Assembly: GCF_007829875.1 (NCBI RefSeq) | Contig: NZ_VIWV01000001.1 | Location: forward strand, 6,253,501 to 6,317,500 | DNA: 64,000 nt | Source: Streptomyces capillispiralis | GTDB taxonomy: Bacteria > Actinomycetota > Actinomycetes > Streptomycetales > Streptomycetaceae | Reading direction: 5' to 3' | Part shown: positions 1 to 8,655 of the stretch, piece after piece | How the letters are laid out: every line of letters begins with the position of its first letter | Position numbering within the stretch: the stretch's first letter is position 1 | The notes under the pieces: generated by a model | What the model was told of the DNA's origin: nothing | Seen by the model: only the letters and a program-made list of their open reading frames with translations | The model's database searches: none | Position numbers and translations under genes: made by a program

Positions 1-158
1 AGCAGCGCCGAAAGCGCCCGCACCGCCGTCGACTTCGCCGTGCCCTTCTCACCGCGCACCAGCACACCGCCGACCGCCGGGGAGACCGCGTTCAGCAGCA
101 GCGCGAGCCGCAGGTCGTCCTGTCCGACGACGGCCGTGAACGGAAAGGGGGTGGTCAC
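1..158 (-). CDS. Putative cobalto/magnesium chelatase ATPase subunit, N-terminal part (runs off window)
   Basis: Only the first 52 codons are present. The reading starts at a GTG (156-158) that overlaps the cobN stop by 4 bp (GTGA), so the two are translationally coupled. The N-terminus has the Mg-chelatase ChlI/ChlD type AAA+ start, with an FTAVVGQDD segment followed by a P-loop (GEKGTAKST) near residues 36-44. In actinobacteria this subunit is thought to work with CobN in ATP-driven cobalt insertion into hydrogenobyrinate a,c-diamide. It is the last gene visible of the B12 operon. Whether it also carries the ChlD VWA domain cannot be seen here. Confidence 0.8.
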   Translation of the reverse strand, partial: MTTPFPFTAVVGQDDLRLALLLNAVSPAVGGVLVRGEKGTAKSTAVRALSAL

Positions 159-3100
159 TGGTCGTCGCCCTCCAGGTCGCCTTCGAGTTCCAGGTAGGTG
201 GCGCGCAGCCGCTCCAGCGTCTCCGCGTCCGGCTCCGCCCACAGCCCGCGGTCCGCCGCCTCCAGCAGCCGCTCGGTGATGCCGCGCAGCGCCCACGGGT
301 TGGACTTCTTCATGAAGTCCCGGTTCTCCGGGGCGAAGACGTACTCCGCGCTGAGCTTCTCGTACATCCAGTCGTCCACGACCCCGGCGGTGGCGTCGTA
401 CCCGAAGAGGTAGTCCACGGTCGCCGCCATCTCGAAGGCGCCCTTGTAGCCGTGCCGGCGCATCGCCGCCATCCAGCGCGGGTTGACCACGCGGGCCCGG
501 AACACGCGGTGCGTCTCCTCGCCGAGCGTGCGGGTCCTCACCTGGTCCGGGGTCGCCGAGTCGCCGACGTACGCCTCCGGGCTCGCGCCCGTCAGGTGCC
601 GCACCATGGCGACCATGCCGCCGTGGTACTGGAAGTAGTCGTCCGCGTCGACGAGGTCGTGTTCACGCGTGTCGACGTTCTTCGCCGCCACCGCGATCCG
701 CCGGAACGCCGTCTCCATGTCCCCGCGCGCCGCCCGCCCGTCGAGCCCGCGCCCGTAGGCGTAGCCGCCCCACACCGCGTACACCTCGGCGAGGTCGGCG
801 TCGGAGCGCCAGTTCCGGGCGTCGATCAGCGGCAGCAGACCCGCCCCGTACGCGCCCGGCTTGGAGCCGAAGACGCGGGCCGTGGCCCGGCGCCGGTCGC
901 CGTGCTCGGCGGTGTCCTCGTCCGCATGCGCCCGTACGTAGTTGGCATCGGCCGGCTCGTCCAGCTCCGCCACCGCCCGCACCGCGTCGTCGATCAGCCC
1001 CACCACGTGCGGGAAGGCGTCCCGGAAGAACCCGGAGATGCGGACCGTCACGTCGATGCGCGGCCGGCCCAGCTCCTCCAGCCCGACCACCTCGAACCCG
1101 GTCACCCGGCGCGACGCGTCGTCCCACACCGGGCGGCAGCCCAGCAGCGCCAGGATCTCGGCGATGTCGTCGCCCTGGGTGCGCATCGCGGACGTGCCCC
1201 ACACCGTCAGCCCGACGGACTTCGGGTAGTCGCCCGTGTCCCGCAGATACCGCTGCACCAGCGACTCGGCGAGCGACTGCCCGACCTCCCAGCTCAGCCG
1301 GGACGGGATGGCCTTCGGGTCGACGGAGTAGAAGTTCCGCCCCGTCGGCAGCACGTTGACCAGGCCGCGCGTGGGCGAGCCCGACGGGCCCGCCGGGACG
1401 TACCCGCCGTCCAGCGCCCGCAGGATGTGCCCGATCTCGTCGGTCGTGCGCGCGAGCCGCGGCACGACCTCGGTGCACGCGAACTCCACCACGGCGACCG
1501 CCGCGGGCAGTTCGGCGCCCAGCACCTCCCGGACCAGCCCGGCGCCTTCGCCGGCCGTCCAGCCGCGTTCCTCCATGCCCTCCGCGATCCGCCGGCACAA
1601 CCGCTCCAGCAGGTCGATCGCGTCGGCGCCGGTGCGCGCCGGGCCGTCCACCAGGTCGGTCAGCTCCACCGGCACCTTCACCGGCGCGCCCGGCGCGGCC
1701 AGCAGGTCCTTCTCCACCAGCCCGAAGTGCTCGGCCAGCGAGGCCCGCAGCCCCGGCAGCGCGTTCGCCTGCCCGCCCCACACCTGCGAGGCGCGCAGCA
1801 CCGCCAGCACCAGGTTCACGCGCGGTTCGCCGACCGGGCCGCCGCCGAGGATGTGCAGACCGTCGCGGATCTGCACGTCCTTGATCTCGCACAGATAGCC
1901 GTCGATGTGCATGACGAACTCGTCGAAGGCGTCGTCGTCCGGCTGGTCGTCCACGTGCAGGTCGTGGTGGAGCTCGGCGGCCTTCACCAGGGTCCAGATC
2001 TGCGCGCGCACCGCCGGTGCCTTCGCCGGGTCGAGGTCGGAGACCAGCGCGTACTCGTCGAGCAGCTGCTCCAGCTTCGCCAGGTCGCCGTAGGTGTCGG
2101 CGCGGGCCATCGGCGGCACCAGGTGGTCGACCACCGTGGCGTGGCCGCGCCGCTTGGCCTGGGTGCCCTCACCGGGGTCGTTGACGATGAACGGGTAGAT
2201 CAGCGGCAGGTCGCCGAGGACCGCGTCCGGCGCGCAGCCGCCCGACAGGCCCAGCCCCTTGCCCGGCAGCCACTCCATCGTGCCGTGCTTGCCCATGTGC
2301 ACGATCGCGTCGGCGCCGAAGCCCCCCTGCGATGGTGCGGCCTCCAGCCACCGGTAGGCCGCCATGTAGTGGTGGGACGGCGGCATGTCGGGGTCGTGGT
2401 AGATCGCGATCGGGTTCTCGCCGAAGCCGCGCGGCGGCTGGATCATCACGACGACGTTCCCGAACTGCAGCGACGCCAGCACGATGTCGTCGCCGTCGAC
2501 GTACAGCGAGCCCGGCGGCTCGCCCCACGCCTCCGTCATCGCCCCGCGCAGCTCCGGGTCCAGCTTCTCGAACCACGCCCGGTAGTCCGCCAGCGGCACC
2601 CGCGCGGGCGCGGCGGCCAGCTGGTCCTCCGTCAGCCACTCCACGTCGTGGCCGCCGGCCTCGATCAGCCGGTGGATCAGCTCGTCGCCGTTGTCCGGGT
2701 AGCCGTCGACGCCGTATCCGGCGTCCCGCAGCGCGTCGAGGACCCGGACGGCGGACGCCGGGGTGTCGAGGCCCACCGCGTTGCCGACGCGCGAGTGCTT
2801 CGTCGGGTAGGCGGTGAAGACCAGGGCGAGCCTCTTGTCGGCGTTCGGCTTGTGCGCGAGCCGGGCGTGGCGTACGGCGATGCCGGCCACCCGCGCGGCC
2901 CGCTCCGGGTCGGCGACGTACACCGGGACGTCGTCCGGGCCCTGCTCCTTGAAGGAGAAGGGGACCGTGACGAGCCGGCCGTCGAACTCGGGGATGGCGA
3001 CCTGCATCGCGGCGTCCATGGGGGACAGGGCGGCGTCGGAGGCGTCCCACGCGGCCCGCGACGAGGTGAGGCAGAGCCCTTGCAGCACCGGCACGTTCAG

Positions 3101-3826
3101 GTCGGCGAGCGCCCCGACGTCCCAGGCCTCCTCGTCACCGCCGGCCGACGCCTGCGAGGCGTGCGTGCCGCCGGCCGCCAGCACGGTGGCGACCAGGGCG
3201 TCGGCCCGCCCCAGGATCTCGTACAGCCCCTCCTCCGCGCCGCGCAGCGAACCGCAGTACACCGGCAGGGCGTTGGCACCGTGGGCCTCGATCGCGTCGC
3301 ACAGGGTGTCCACGAAGGCGGTGTTGCCGCTGAGTTCGTGCGCGCGGTAGAAGAGCACGCCGACGGTGGGCCGGCCCTCGGCCGCGGTCCGCTCGCCGTG
3401 CACCCCGTACTCGGGCATCTTCCGCGGCCCGTCGAAGCCCTCGCCGGTCAGCAGCACGGTGTCCGACAGGAACCGCGCCAGTTCGGTCAGGTTCTCCGGG
3501 CCGCCCTCGACGAGGTAGCGCAGCGCCTCGGCCACCACACCGGCCGGCACCGACGACTCGGCCATCAGCTCCGCGTCCGGCACCGTCTCGCCGCCGAGCA
3601 GCACGGTCGGGATCCCGGACGCCTTCAGCGCCGCGAGGCCGTCCTCCCAGGCGCGCTTGCCGCCCAGCAGGCGGACGACGGCGAGGTCCGCGCCGTCGAG
3701 CAGCGCGGGCAGCTCCTCCGCCACGTCCACCCGGGTCGGGTTGCCGATCCGGTAGGAGGCACCGGAGGCGGCCCGGGCCGCCAGCAGATCGGTGTCGGCG
3801 GTCGACAACAACAACACAGTGCTCAT
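155..3826 (-). CDS. cobN: Cobaltochelatase subunit CobN
   Basis: The predicted protein has 1223 aa, the usual length for CobN/BchH-family chelatase large subunits. It inserts Co2+ into the corrin ring in aerobic B12 synthesis, driven by the ATPase subunit encoded next. The body carries the CobN/Mg-chelatase domain, with recognisable stretches such as VHMGKHGTMEWLPGKG and GRNFYSVDP in the C-terminal two thirds. The ATG at 3824-3826 (MSTVLLLSTADTD) was chosen because it overlaps the cobQ stop by 4 bp. An upstream in-frame extension would lie inside cobQ. It is the third gene of the riboswitch-controlled operon. Confidence 0.95.
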   Translation of the reverse strand: MSTVLLLSTADTDLLAARAASGASYRIGNPTRVDVAEELPALLDGADLAVVRLLGGKRAWEDGLAALKASGIPTVLLGGETVPDAELMAESSVPAGVVAEALRYLVEGGPENLTELARFLSDTVLLTGEGFDGPRKMPEYGVHGERTAAEGRPTVGVLFYRAHELSGNTAFVDTLCDAIEAHGANALPVYCGSLRGAEEGLYEILGRADALVATVLAAGGTHASQASAGGDEEAWDVGALADLNVPVLQGLCLTSSRAAWDASDAALSPMDAAMQVAIPEFDGRLVTVPFSFKEQGPDDVPVYVADPERAARVAGIAVRHARLAHKPNADKRLALVFTAYPTKHSRVGNAVGLDTPASAVRVLDALRDAGYGVDGYPDNGDELIHRLIEAGGHDVEWLTEDQLAAAPARVPLADYRAWFEKLDPELRGAMTEAWGEPPGSLYVDGDDIVLASLQFGNVVVMIQPPRGFGENPIAIYHDPDMPPSHHYMAAYRWLEAAPSQGGFGADAIVHMGKHGTMEWLPGKGLGLSGGCAPDAVLGDLPLIYPFIVNDPGEGTQAKRRGHATVVDHLVPPMARADTYGDLAKLEQLLDEYALVSDLDPAKAPAVRAQIWTLVKAAELHHDLHVDDQPDDDAFDEFVMHIDGYLCEIKDVQIRDGLHILGGGPVGEPRVNLVLAVLRASQVWGGQANALPGLRASLAEHFGLVEKDLLAAPGAPVKVPVELTDLVDGPARTGADAIDLLERLCRRIAEGMEERGWTAGEGAGLVREVLGAELPAAVAVVEFACTEVVPRLARTTDEIGHILRALDGGYVPAGPSGSPTRGLVNVLPTGRNFYSVDPKAIPSRLSWEVGQSLAESLVQRYLRDTGDYPKSVGLTVWGTSAMRTQGDDIAEILALLGCRPVWDDASRRVTGFEVVGLEELGRPRIDVTVRISGFFRDAFPHVVGLIDDAVRAVAELDEPADANYVRAHADEDTAEHGDRRRATARVFGSKPGAYGAGLLPLIDARNWRSDADLAEVYAVWGGYAYGRGLDGRAARGDMETAFRRIAVAAKNVDTREHDLVDADDYFQYHGGMVAMVRHLTGASPEAYVGDSATPDQVRTRTLGEETHRVFRARVVNPRWMAAMRRHGYKGAFEMAATVDYLFGYDATAGVVDDWMYEKLSAEYVFAPENRDFMKKSNPWALRGITERLLEAADRGLWAEPDAETLERLRATYLELEGDLEGDDQ

Positions 3827-5334
3827 GCGGGCGCTCCCGGTGGAATGAAAGGCAGTCCTTGCGGCGCGCCGGACTCGATGAGCCGCCACAGCGCGTCCGT
3901 GTCCGCGTGCTGTTCGATCAGGTCGCCGAGCCGGTCGAGCTGCTGCTCGCGCAGCGCGGCGAACGAGGTGCCGGGGGCCGGTACGAAGCGGCGCCCCGCG
4001 GCGGCGGCGACCTCGCGCAGGAAGGCGCGCCGGAAGCCGTCCGACTCCAGCGAGCCGTGCCAGTGCGTGCCCCAGGTCTGGCCGACCCGGCAGCCGTCGA
4101 GGAACGGCTCACCGCCCGTGACCTCGGCGACCCCGTGGTGGATCTCGTACCCCTCGACGGGCTCCCCGAGGGCGTCGCCGGACGGCCGGGCGAGGGTCTT
4201 CTCGCGGGCGAACCGCACCCGTACGGGCAGGATGCCGAGCCCGTCCACATGCCCCGCGCGGCTCTCGACCTCGTCCTCGATGTGCTCCCCGAGGATCTGG
4301 AAGCCTCCGCAGATGCCGAGCACGGGCCGCCCCTCGGCCGCCCGCCGCTTCAGCGCGTCCGCGAGCCCGCGCTCCCGCAGCCACCGGAGCGCCCGCACGG
4401 TGCCGCGCGTCCCCGGTACGACGACGAGGTCGGCGTCGGCGAGTTCCTCGGGCCGGTCCACGAACCGCACCACGACGCCCGGTTCGGCGGCGAGCGCGTC
4501 GACGTCCGTGAAGTTGGACATCAGCGGCACCGCGCACACCGCGACCCGCAGGACGTCCTCGCCGGCCGGCGCGGCCACCTCCGACTCGCGCACGGCGCCG
4601 CGCAGCGACACGTTCAGACCGTCCTCCTCGTCGATGCCGAGGCCGTGCCGGAACGGCAGCACGCCGTAGGTCCGGCGTCCGGTCAGGCCGTGCAGCATCT
4701 CCAGACCCGGCTCCAGCAGCGAGACGTCGCCCCGGAACTTGTTCACCAGGAACCCGGCGACCAACTGCTGGTCCTCGCGGGACAGCAGGGCGACGGTGCC
4801 GAAGAACGACGCGAAGACGCCGCCCCGGTCGATGTCGCCGACGACGAGCACGGGCAGCCCGGCGTTCCTGGCGATGCCCATGTTGACGATGTCCGTCCGC
4901 CGCAGATTGATCTCGGCCGGACTGCCGGCCCCCTCGCAGATCACCGCGTCATACGTGCCCCGCAACTGCTCCAGACAGTCCAGCACCGTGCCCAGCAGCC
5001 GCTGCTGGCGCCCGCCGTGGTACCCGCGGGCGCTCAGCTCGCCGACCGGCCGGCCCAGCAGCACCACCTGGCTGGACTGCTCGCCGCCCGGCTTGAGCAG
5101 CACCGGGTTCATCAGCGCGGTCGGCTCGACGCGGCAGGCCTGGGCCTGCATCGCCTGCGCCCGCCCGATCTCGGCGCCCTCCCGGGTCACGAACGAGTTC
5201 AGCGACATGTTCTGCGCCTTGAACGGCGCGACCTTCACGCCCTGGCGCACCAGCCACCGGCAGATCCCGGCGGTCACCACGCTCTTGCCGGCGTCCGAGG
5301 TGGTCCCGGCGACCAGCAGACCCCCACCGCTCAC
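3823..5334 (-). CDS. cobQ: Cobyric acid synthase CobQ
   Basis: A 503-aa glutamine-dependent amidase that amidates the b, d, e and g side chains of adenosyl-cobyrinic acid a,c-diamide. The N-terminal dethiobiotin-synthetase-like domain has the ATP-binding motif GTTSDAGKS at about residues 10-18. The C-terminal class I glutamine amidotransferase domain has the nucleophile elbow GICGGFQILG near residue 340 and a late GTHWHGSLE segment supplying the catalytic histidine. The GTG start (5332-5334) overlaps the cbiB stop by 4 bp and has a GAAGGGA ribosome site, which rules out the much longer in-frame upstream extension inside cbiB. Confidence 0.95.
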   Translation of the reverse strand: MSGGGLLVAGTTSDAGKSVVTAGICRWLVRQGVKVAPFKAQNMSLNSFVTREGAEIGRAQAMQAQACRVEPTALMNPVLLKPGGEQSSQVVLLGRPVGELSARGYHGGRQQRLLGTVLDCLEQLRGTYDAVICEGAGSPAEINLRRTDIVNMGIARNAGLPVLVVGDIDRGGVFASFFGTVALLSREDQQLVAGFLVNKFRGDVSLLEPGLEMLHGLTGRRTYGVLPFRHGLGIDEEDGLNVSLRGAVRESEVAAPAGEDVLRVAVCAVPLMSNFTDVDALAAEPGVVVRFVDRPEELADADLVVVPGTRGTVRALRWLRERGLADALKRRAAEGRPVLGICGGFQILGEHIEDEVESRAGHVDGLGILPVRVRFAREKTLARPSGDALGEPVEGYEIHHGVAEVTGGEPFLDGCRVGQTWGTHWHGSLESDGFRRAFLREVAAAAGRRFVPAPGTSFAALREQQLDRLGDLIEQHADTDALWRLIESGAPQGLPFIPPGAPA

Positions 5335-6272
5335 GATGCACGTCCCTTCATGACGCTCCGCGCGAGGACGCCGGCCCCGAGCGCGAGCCAGCCGACCCGC
5401 CGCGAGAGCCGTACCGCCCGCTCGATGTCGGACACGGCCACGGCCCGGCCGCCGCCGTTGAGGGCGGGCCGGTGCTCGACCCGCCCGCCGTAGGAGAGGG
5501 TGCCGCCGAGCCGCACCCCGAGCGCGCCCGCGAAGGACGCCTCCACGGGACCGGCGTTGGGGCTCGGATGCCGGTGCGCGTCGGTCCGCCACGCCCGCAC
5601 GGCACCGCGCGGGTCCGGTCCGGCGAGCGCGGCGAGTACGGCGGTCAGCCGCGCCCCGGGCCATCCGGCGACGTCGTCGAGGCGGGCGGAGGCCCAGCCG
5701 TAGCGGCGGTAGCGGGGGGACTTGTGGCCGACCATCGCGTCCAGGGTGTTGACGGCGCGGAAGCCCAGCAGGCCCGGCACCCCGGCGACGGCGCCCCACA
5801 CCAGGGCGCCGACCACGGCGTCGGAGGTGTTCTCGGCGACGGACTCGACCACCGCGCGGGCGATCCCGTCGGCGTCCAGGGCCTGGGGGTCGCGGCCGCA
5901 CAGGTGCGGCAGCCGGGCCCGGGCCGCCTCCACGTCCCCGGCCTCCAGCGCCGCGGCGACGGCACGGGCCTCCCGGGCCAGCGAGGTGCCGCCGACGACG
6001 GCCCAGGTGGCGACGCCGGTCAGGGCGACGGAGGCGGCGGGGGAGGAGCGCACGAGGCGTGCGGCAAGGCTTCCCAGCGCGACGGTCCCGCCGACGCACA
6101 CGGCGGTGTGCACGGCGCCCCGGCCCCGGTCGTCCCGCCACAGCACTCGTTCCACGGCGGCCGCGGCCCGCCCGAAAGCGGCGACCGGGTGCCCGCGGCG
6201 GGGATCGCCGAGCAGCAGGTCGCCGAGGAGGCCGGCGGCGGCGCCGTACGCGAAGACGCGATCGGCACCCAT
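5331..6272 (-). CDS. cobD: Adenosylcobinamide-phosphate synthase CobD/CbiB
   Basis: A 313-aa multi-pass membrane protein of the CobD/CbiB family. It attaches the aminopropanol (phosphate) arm to adenosylcobyric acid, forming adenosylcobinamide phosphate. The family start is seen in GDLLLGDPRRGHPVAAFGR, followed by the conserved VVESVAENTSDAVVGAL and the NTLDAMVGHKSPRY segment. The ATG at 6270-6272 begins MGADRVFAYG. It is the first gene of the operon and the one directly downstream of the cobalamin riboswitch, so it and all coupled genes after it should be repressed by adenosylcobalamin. Confidence 0.93.
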   Translation of the reverse strand: MGADRVFAYGAAAGLLGDLLLGDPRRGHPVAAFGRAAAAVERVLWRDDRGRGAVHTAVCVGGTVALGSLAARLVRSSPAASVALTGVATWAVVGGTSLAREARAVAAALEAGDVEAARARLPHLCGRDPQALDADGIARAVVESVAENTSDAVVGALVWGAVAGVPGLLGFRAVNTLDAMVGHKSPRYRRYGWASARLDDVAGWPGARLTAVLAALAGPDPRGAVRAWRTDAHRHPSPNAGPVEASFAGALGVRLGGTLSYGGRVEHRPALNGGGRAVAVSDIERAVRLSRRVGWLALGAGVLARSVMKGRAS

Positions 6273-6369
6273 GGGGTCAGCCGGCCGGTGTTCCGGAGGA
6301 GGGGGTGGCCCCGGGGAGGGGCGGGGCGTCGCTGATCGACCTCGACGGGCAGCCGCGCATGGCGTTGGG

Positions 6370-6545
6370 TCCTCACTCAGGGTGTCCGCGCCCTGGTTCG
6401 ACGAGACCGGCGGTGAGAGTTCCTGGCTCCCGGGGTGTGCACCCCGGTGACAGTGGCGGGACCGCGCCGGATTCGCACCGGCTTCCTCTCCTGCCGCCGT
6501 ATTGGCTGAGGCAGTCCACCACGGCCCCGGAAGGGCCGTCAACTT
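6370..6545 (-). ncRNA. Cobalamin riboswitch
   Basis: Read on the minus strand, the leader of cobD contains the conserved cobalamin-riboswitch core. It shows GAGGAAGCCGGTGCGAATCC (about 6468-6487), then the GTCCCGCCACTGT segment at about 6450-6462, and GGGAGCCAGGAACTC (about 6417-6431). A GC hairpin (ACGGCCC..GGGCCGT, 6521-6539) sits in the variable part before the core. The element ends about 100 bp before the cobD ATG. In Streptomyces such elements turn off B12 synthesis genes when adenosylcobalamin is plentiful. Boundaries are approximate. Confidence 0.92.
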
Positions 6546-6627
6546 GCCGTTGACCTGCGGGGCTGAAGTGTGCTGAGGCCCACAGAGGGGTTCCGGTGGG
6601 TGACGGCGGGCGGGGTGCGCACACGCC

Positions 6628-6667
6628 GACGGGCGGTGCGGGTGCCGGGGCTCCCGCACCGCCCGTC
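6628..6667 (-). terminator. GC hairpin terminator after the small membrane gene
   Basis: A perfect 15-bp inverted repeat (6628-6642 with 6653-6667) around a 10-nt loop. It lies 20 bp past the stop of the 73-aa membrane gene and just upstream of the riboswitch region, so it probably separates the phosphate transport unit from the cobalamin operon. There is no U-tract, as is usual in Streptomyces. Confidence 0.7.
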
Positions 6668-6687
6668 GGACGGAGACGCTCGGGTGG

Positions 6688-6909
6688 TCAGGCCATGATC
6701 AGGTAGATCCCGTAGGCCACCGCCGCCGCGCACGCCGCGAAGCAGGCGTAGGCGCCGGTGACGGCCAGGGCCGCGGACCGGCCCTGGGCTGCGGCCCGCT
6801 CCTGGCGGGACAGACCGTTGATGCCGAGGGTGAACAGGGCCACCAGGGCCACGGTGACCACGAGGCTGACGCCGAACACGGAGCCGAGGGCCGCCCAGTC
6901 GATCTTCAT
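6688..6909 (-). CDS. Small two-helix membrane protein downstream of the phosphate transporter
   Basis: A 73-aa protein with two predicted membrane helices, the first around residues 10-32 and the second around 45-70. A short basic/acidic loop (SRQERAAAQGRS) joins them. No known catalytic motif is visible. It starts 31 bp after the stop of the PiT phosphate transporter on the same strand and is followed by a strong hairpin, so the two are probably cotranscribed from the PHO-box promoter. A role as an accessory or stabilising partner of the transporter is only an inference from position. Confidence 0.8.
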   Translation of the reverse strand: MKIDWAALGSVFGVSLVVTVALVALFTLGINGLSRQERAAAQGRSAALAVTGAYACFAACAAAVAYGIYLIMA

Positions 6910-6940
6910 GGTGCTCTTCTTCCTTCGTACCGGGGCGCGG

Positions 6941-8194
6941 TCAGACGGTGGTCTTGGCCTGCGGGGCCGCCGGGTCCGTGGACGCCGGGGCCGCGATGGA
7001 GGCGGCGAGTTCGTCGGTCACGGTGCCGGCCGGGGGCGGGGTGACGGCGGCGATCGCCTGGGTCACCACGCCGGAGGGCTCCTCGCCGGGGACGTCGTGG
7101 TCGTTGACGTTGGTGTGGTCGACGACCTCACGCCGGGAGATCTTCCAGATCGCCGCGCTGGAGGCGACCAGGAAGACGGCCACGAGGGCGGTGCCCCAGT
7201 CGCCGAAGCCGCAGACCCACTCGGCGAGCGCCGCGACCAGGGCCGCCGCGGGCAGGGTGAGGCCCCAGGCGATGAACATCCGGGTGGCCGTCGACCAGCG
7301 GACGACGCCGCCCCTGCGGCCCAGGCCCGCGCCCATCACGGAACCGGAAACGGAATGCGTGGTGGAGAGCGAGAAGCCGAGGTGCGAGGAGGCCAGGATG
7401 ACCGTCGCGGCGCTGGTCTGGGCGGCGAAGCCCTGCTGCGGCTGGAGGTCGGTCAGGCCCTTGCCCATGGTGCGGATGATGCGCCAGCCGCCGAGGTAGG
7501 TGCCGAGCGCGATGGCGATGCCCGCGGAGAGGATGACCCACATGGGCGGGTCGGAGTCGGGGGCGAGGGTGCCGCCGGCGACCAGGGCGAGGGTGATGAT
7601 GCCCATCGTCTTCTGGGCGTCGTTGGTGCCGTGGGCCAGCGAGACCAGGCCGGCGGAGGCGATCTGCCCGGCGCGGTAGCCCTTCTCGGAGGCCTTGCCG
7701 TCGGCCTTCCGGCCCAGGCGGTAGGTCAGCCGGGTGGCGAGCATCGCGGCGAGGCCGGCCACCAGCGGGGCGGCGATCGCGGGGATGAGGACCTTGGTGA
7801 CGAGGACGTCGCCGTGCACCGCGCCGAAGCCGGCGGAGGCGACGGTGGCGCCGATCAGGCCGCCCATGAGGGCGTGCGAGGAGCTGGACGGCAGACCGAC
7901 CAGCCACGTCAGCAGGTTCCAGAGGATCGCGCCGACCAACGCGGCGAAGATGACCTCGGGACGGATGCCGGCCTCGTCGACGAGGCCCTTGGAGATCGTG
8001 TTGGCGACCTCCACCGAGAGGAAGGCGCCGACAAGGTTCAGCACGGCGGACATGGCCACCGCGACCTTGGGCTTGAGCGCACCGGTCGAAATGGTCGTTG
8101 CCATCGCGTTCGCGGTGTCGTGGAAACCGTTCGTGAAATCGAACGCGAGTGCGGTTACCACCACAATCGCGAGGATCAGCGAGAAGCCTTCCAT
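6941..8194 (-). CDS. pitH2: Low-affinity inorganic phosphate transporter, PiT family
   Basis: A 417-aa multi-pass PiT-family permease (H+- or Na+-coupled phosphate or metal-phosphate uptake). Both family repeats are visible: FTNGFHDTANAMATTI near the N-terminus and SLAHGTNDAQKTMGII near the middle. The tail after the last helix is hydrophilic. It is probably the counterpart of S. coelicolor PitH2 (SCO1845), from gene order. No DUF47 regulator gene sits next to it. A PHO box 41-69 bp upstream of the start suggests direct control by phosphorylated PhoP. It is followed closely by a small membrane gene. Confidence 0.93.
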   Translation of the reverse strand: MEGFSLILAIVVVTALAFDFTNGFHDTANAMATTISTGALKPKVAVAMSAVLNLVGAFLSVEVANTISKGLVDEAGIRPEVIFAALVGAILWNLLTWLVGLPSSSSHALMGGLIGATVASAGFGAVHGDVLVTKVLIPAIAAPLVAGLAAMLATRLTYRLGRKADGKASEKGYRAGQIASAGLVSLAHGTNDAQKTMGIITLALVAGGTLAPDSDPPMWVILSAGIAIALGTYLGGWRIIRTMGKGLTDLQPQQGFAAQTSAATVILASSHLGFSLSTTHSVSGSVMGAGLGRRGGVVRWSTATRMFIAWGLTLPAAALVAALAEWVCGFGDWGTALVAVFLVASSAAIWKISRREVVDHTNVNDHDVPGEEPSGVVTQAIAAVTPPPAGTVTDELAASIAAPASTDPAAPQAKTTV

Positions 8195-8234
8195 TTACCC
8201 AGGCAATCGTTCGAGGTCATTGGCTGGTCGACCG

Positions 8235-8263
8235 TAGGTAACCAGGGTGAACGGAAGATGAAC
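8235..8263 (-). promoter_or_regulatory. PHO box (PhoP-binding direct repeats) upstream of pitH2
   Basis: On the minus strand there are three 7-bp units spaced exactly 11 bp apart: GTTCATC (8257-8263), GTTCACC (8246-8252) and TTACCTA (8235-8241). The first two match the Streptomyces PHO-box consensus GTTCACC with one mismatch or none. The third is degenerate. The array ends 41 bp before the start of the phosphate transporter, the position expected for PhoP regulation. Confidence 0.85.
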
Positions 8264-8655
8264 TGGAATGGGCGTCGTGGTGACCGTAAAAGGGGGTCGC
8301 CGCTCCGCCGGATGGCGGGGGTCGCCCGCCGTGCCCCTGGGCTGCCCCGTGCCCGGCGGGGCGGGCGCCCGCGGCGCACCGCTTCAGCCGATCGAGTGAG
8401 CCGTGGAAGAGATTCCGGTCACTCGGGAGGGTGCCCGCGCCGCGCGGCGGGCCGGCCGGCCCGGCGGGACCCCTGGTGCCGCCGGGCGCAGCGGGGGTCG
8501 CGGTAGGTGGTGGCCTCGGTCGCCTCGACGTGGACGAAGCGGGCGCCCGCGGCCTCGGCGGACGGCCGGTCCACGCCCTTCTGGCGCGACGGCCGACGGC
8601 CGGCGGACGGCGGACGCGCAGGCGGGGCCGACGGCCTGCCTGGCAGGATCGCGGC
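8264..8655. other. Gene-poor stretch between pitH2 and the aldolase gene
   Basis: About 390 bp with no firm gene. The minus-strand frame from a GTG at 8572-8574 to a stop at 8419-8421 (51 codons) uses almost only G or C in third positions and contains the unremarkable but protein-like segment RFVHVEATEATTYRDPRC. It has only a weak ribosome site. It could be a small gene or the tail of a lost one, and I do not call it. Confidence 0.3.

Noticed and set aside
452..4669. Very long open frame on the plus strand opposite cobN and cobQ
   Set aside because: It is the antisense shadow of two certain genes in GC-rich DNA. The translation is Arg/His/Val-rich without any domain.
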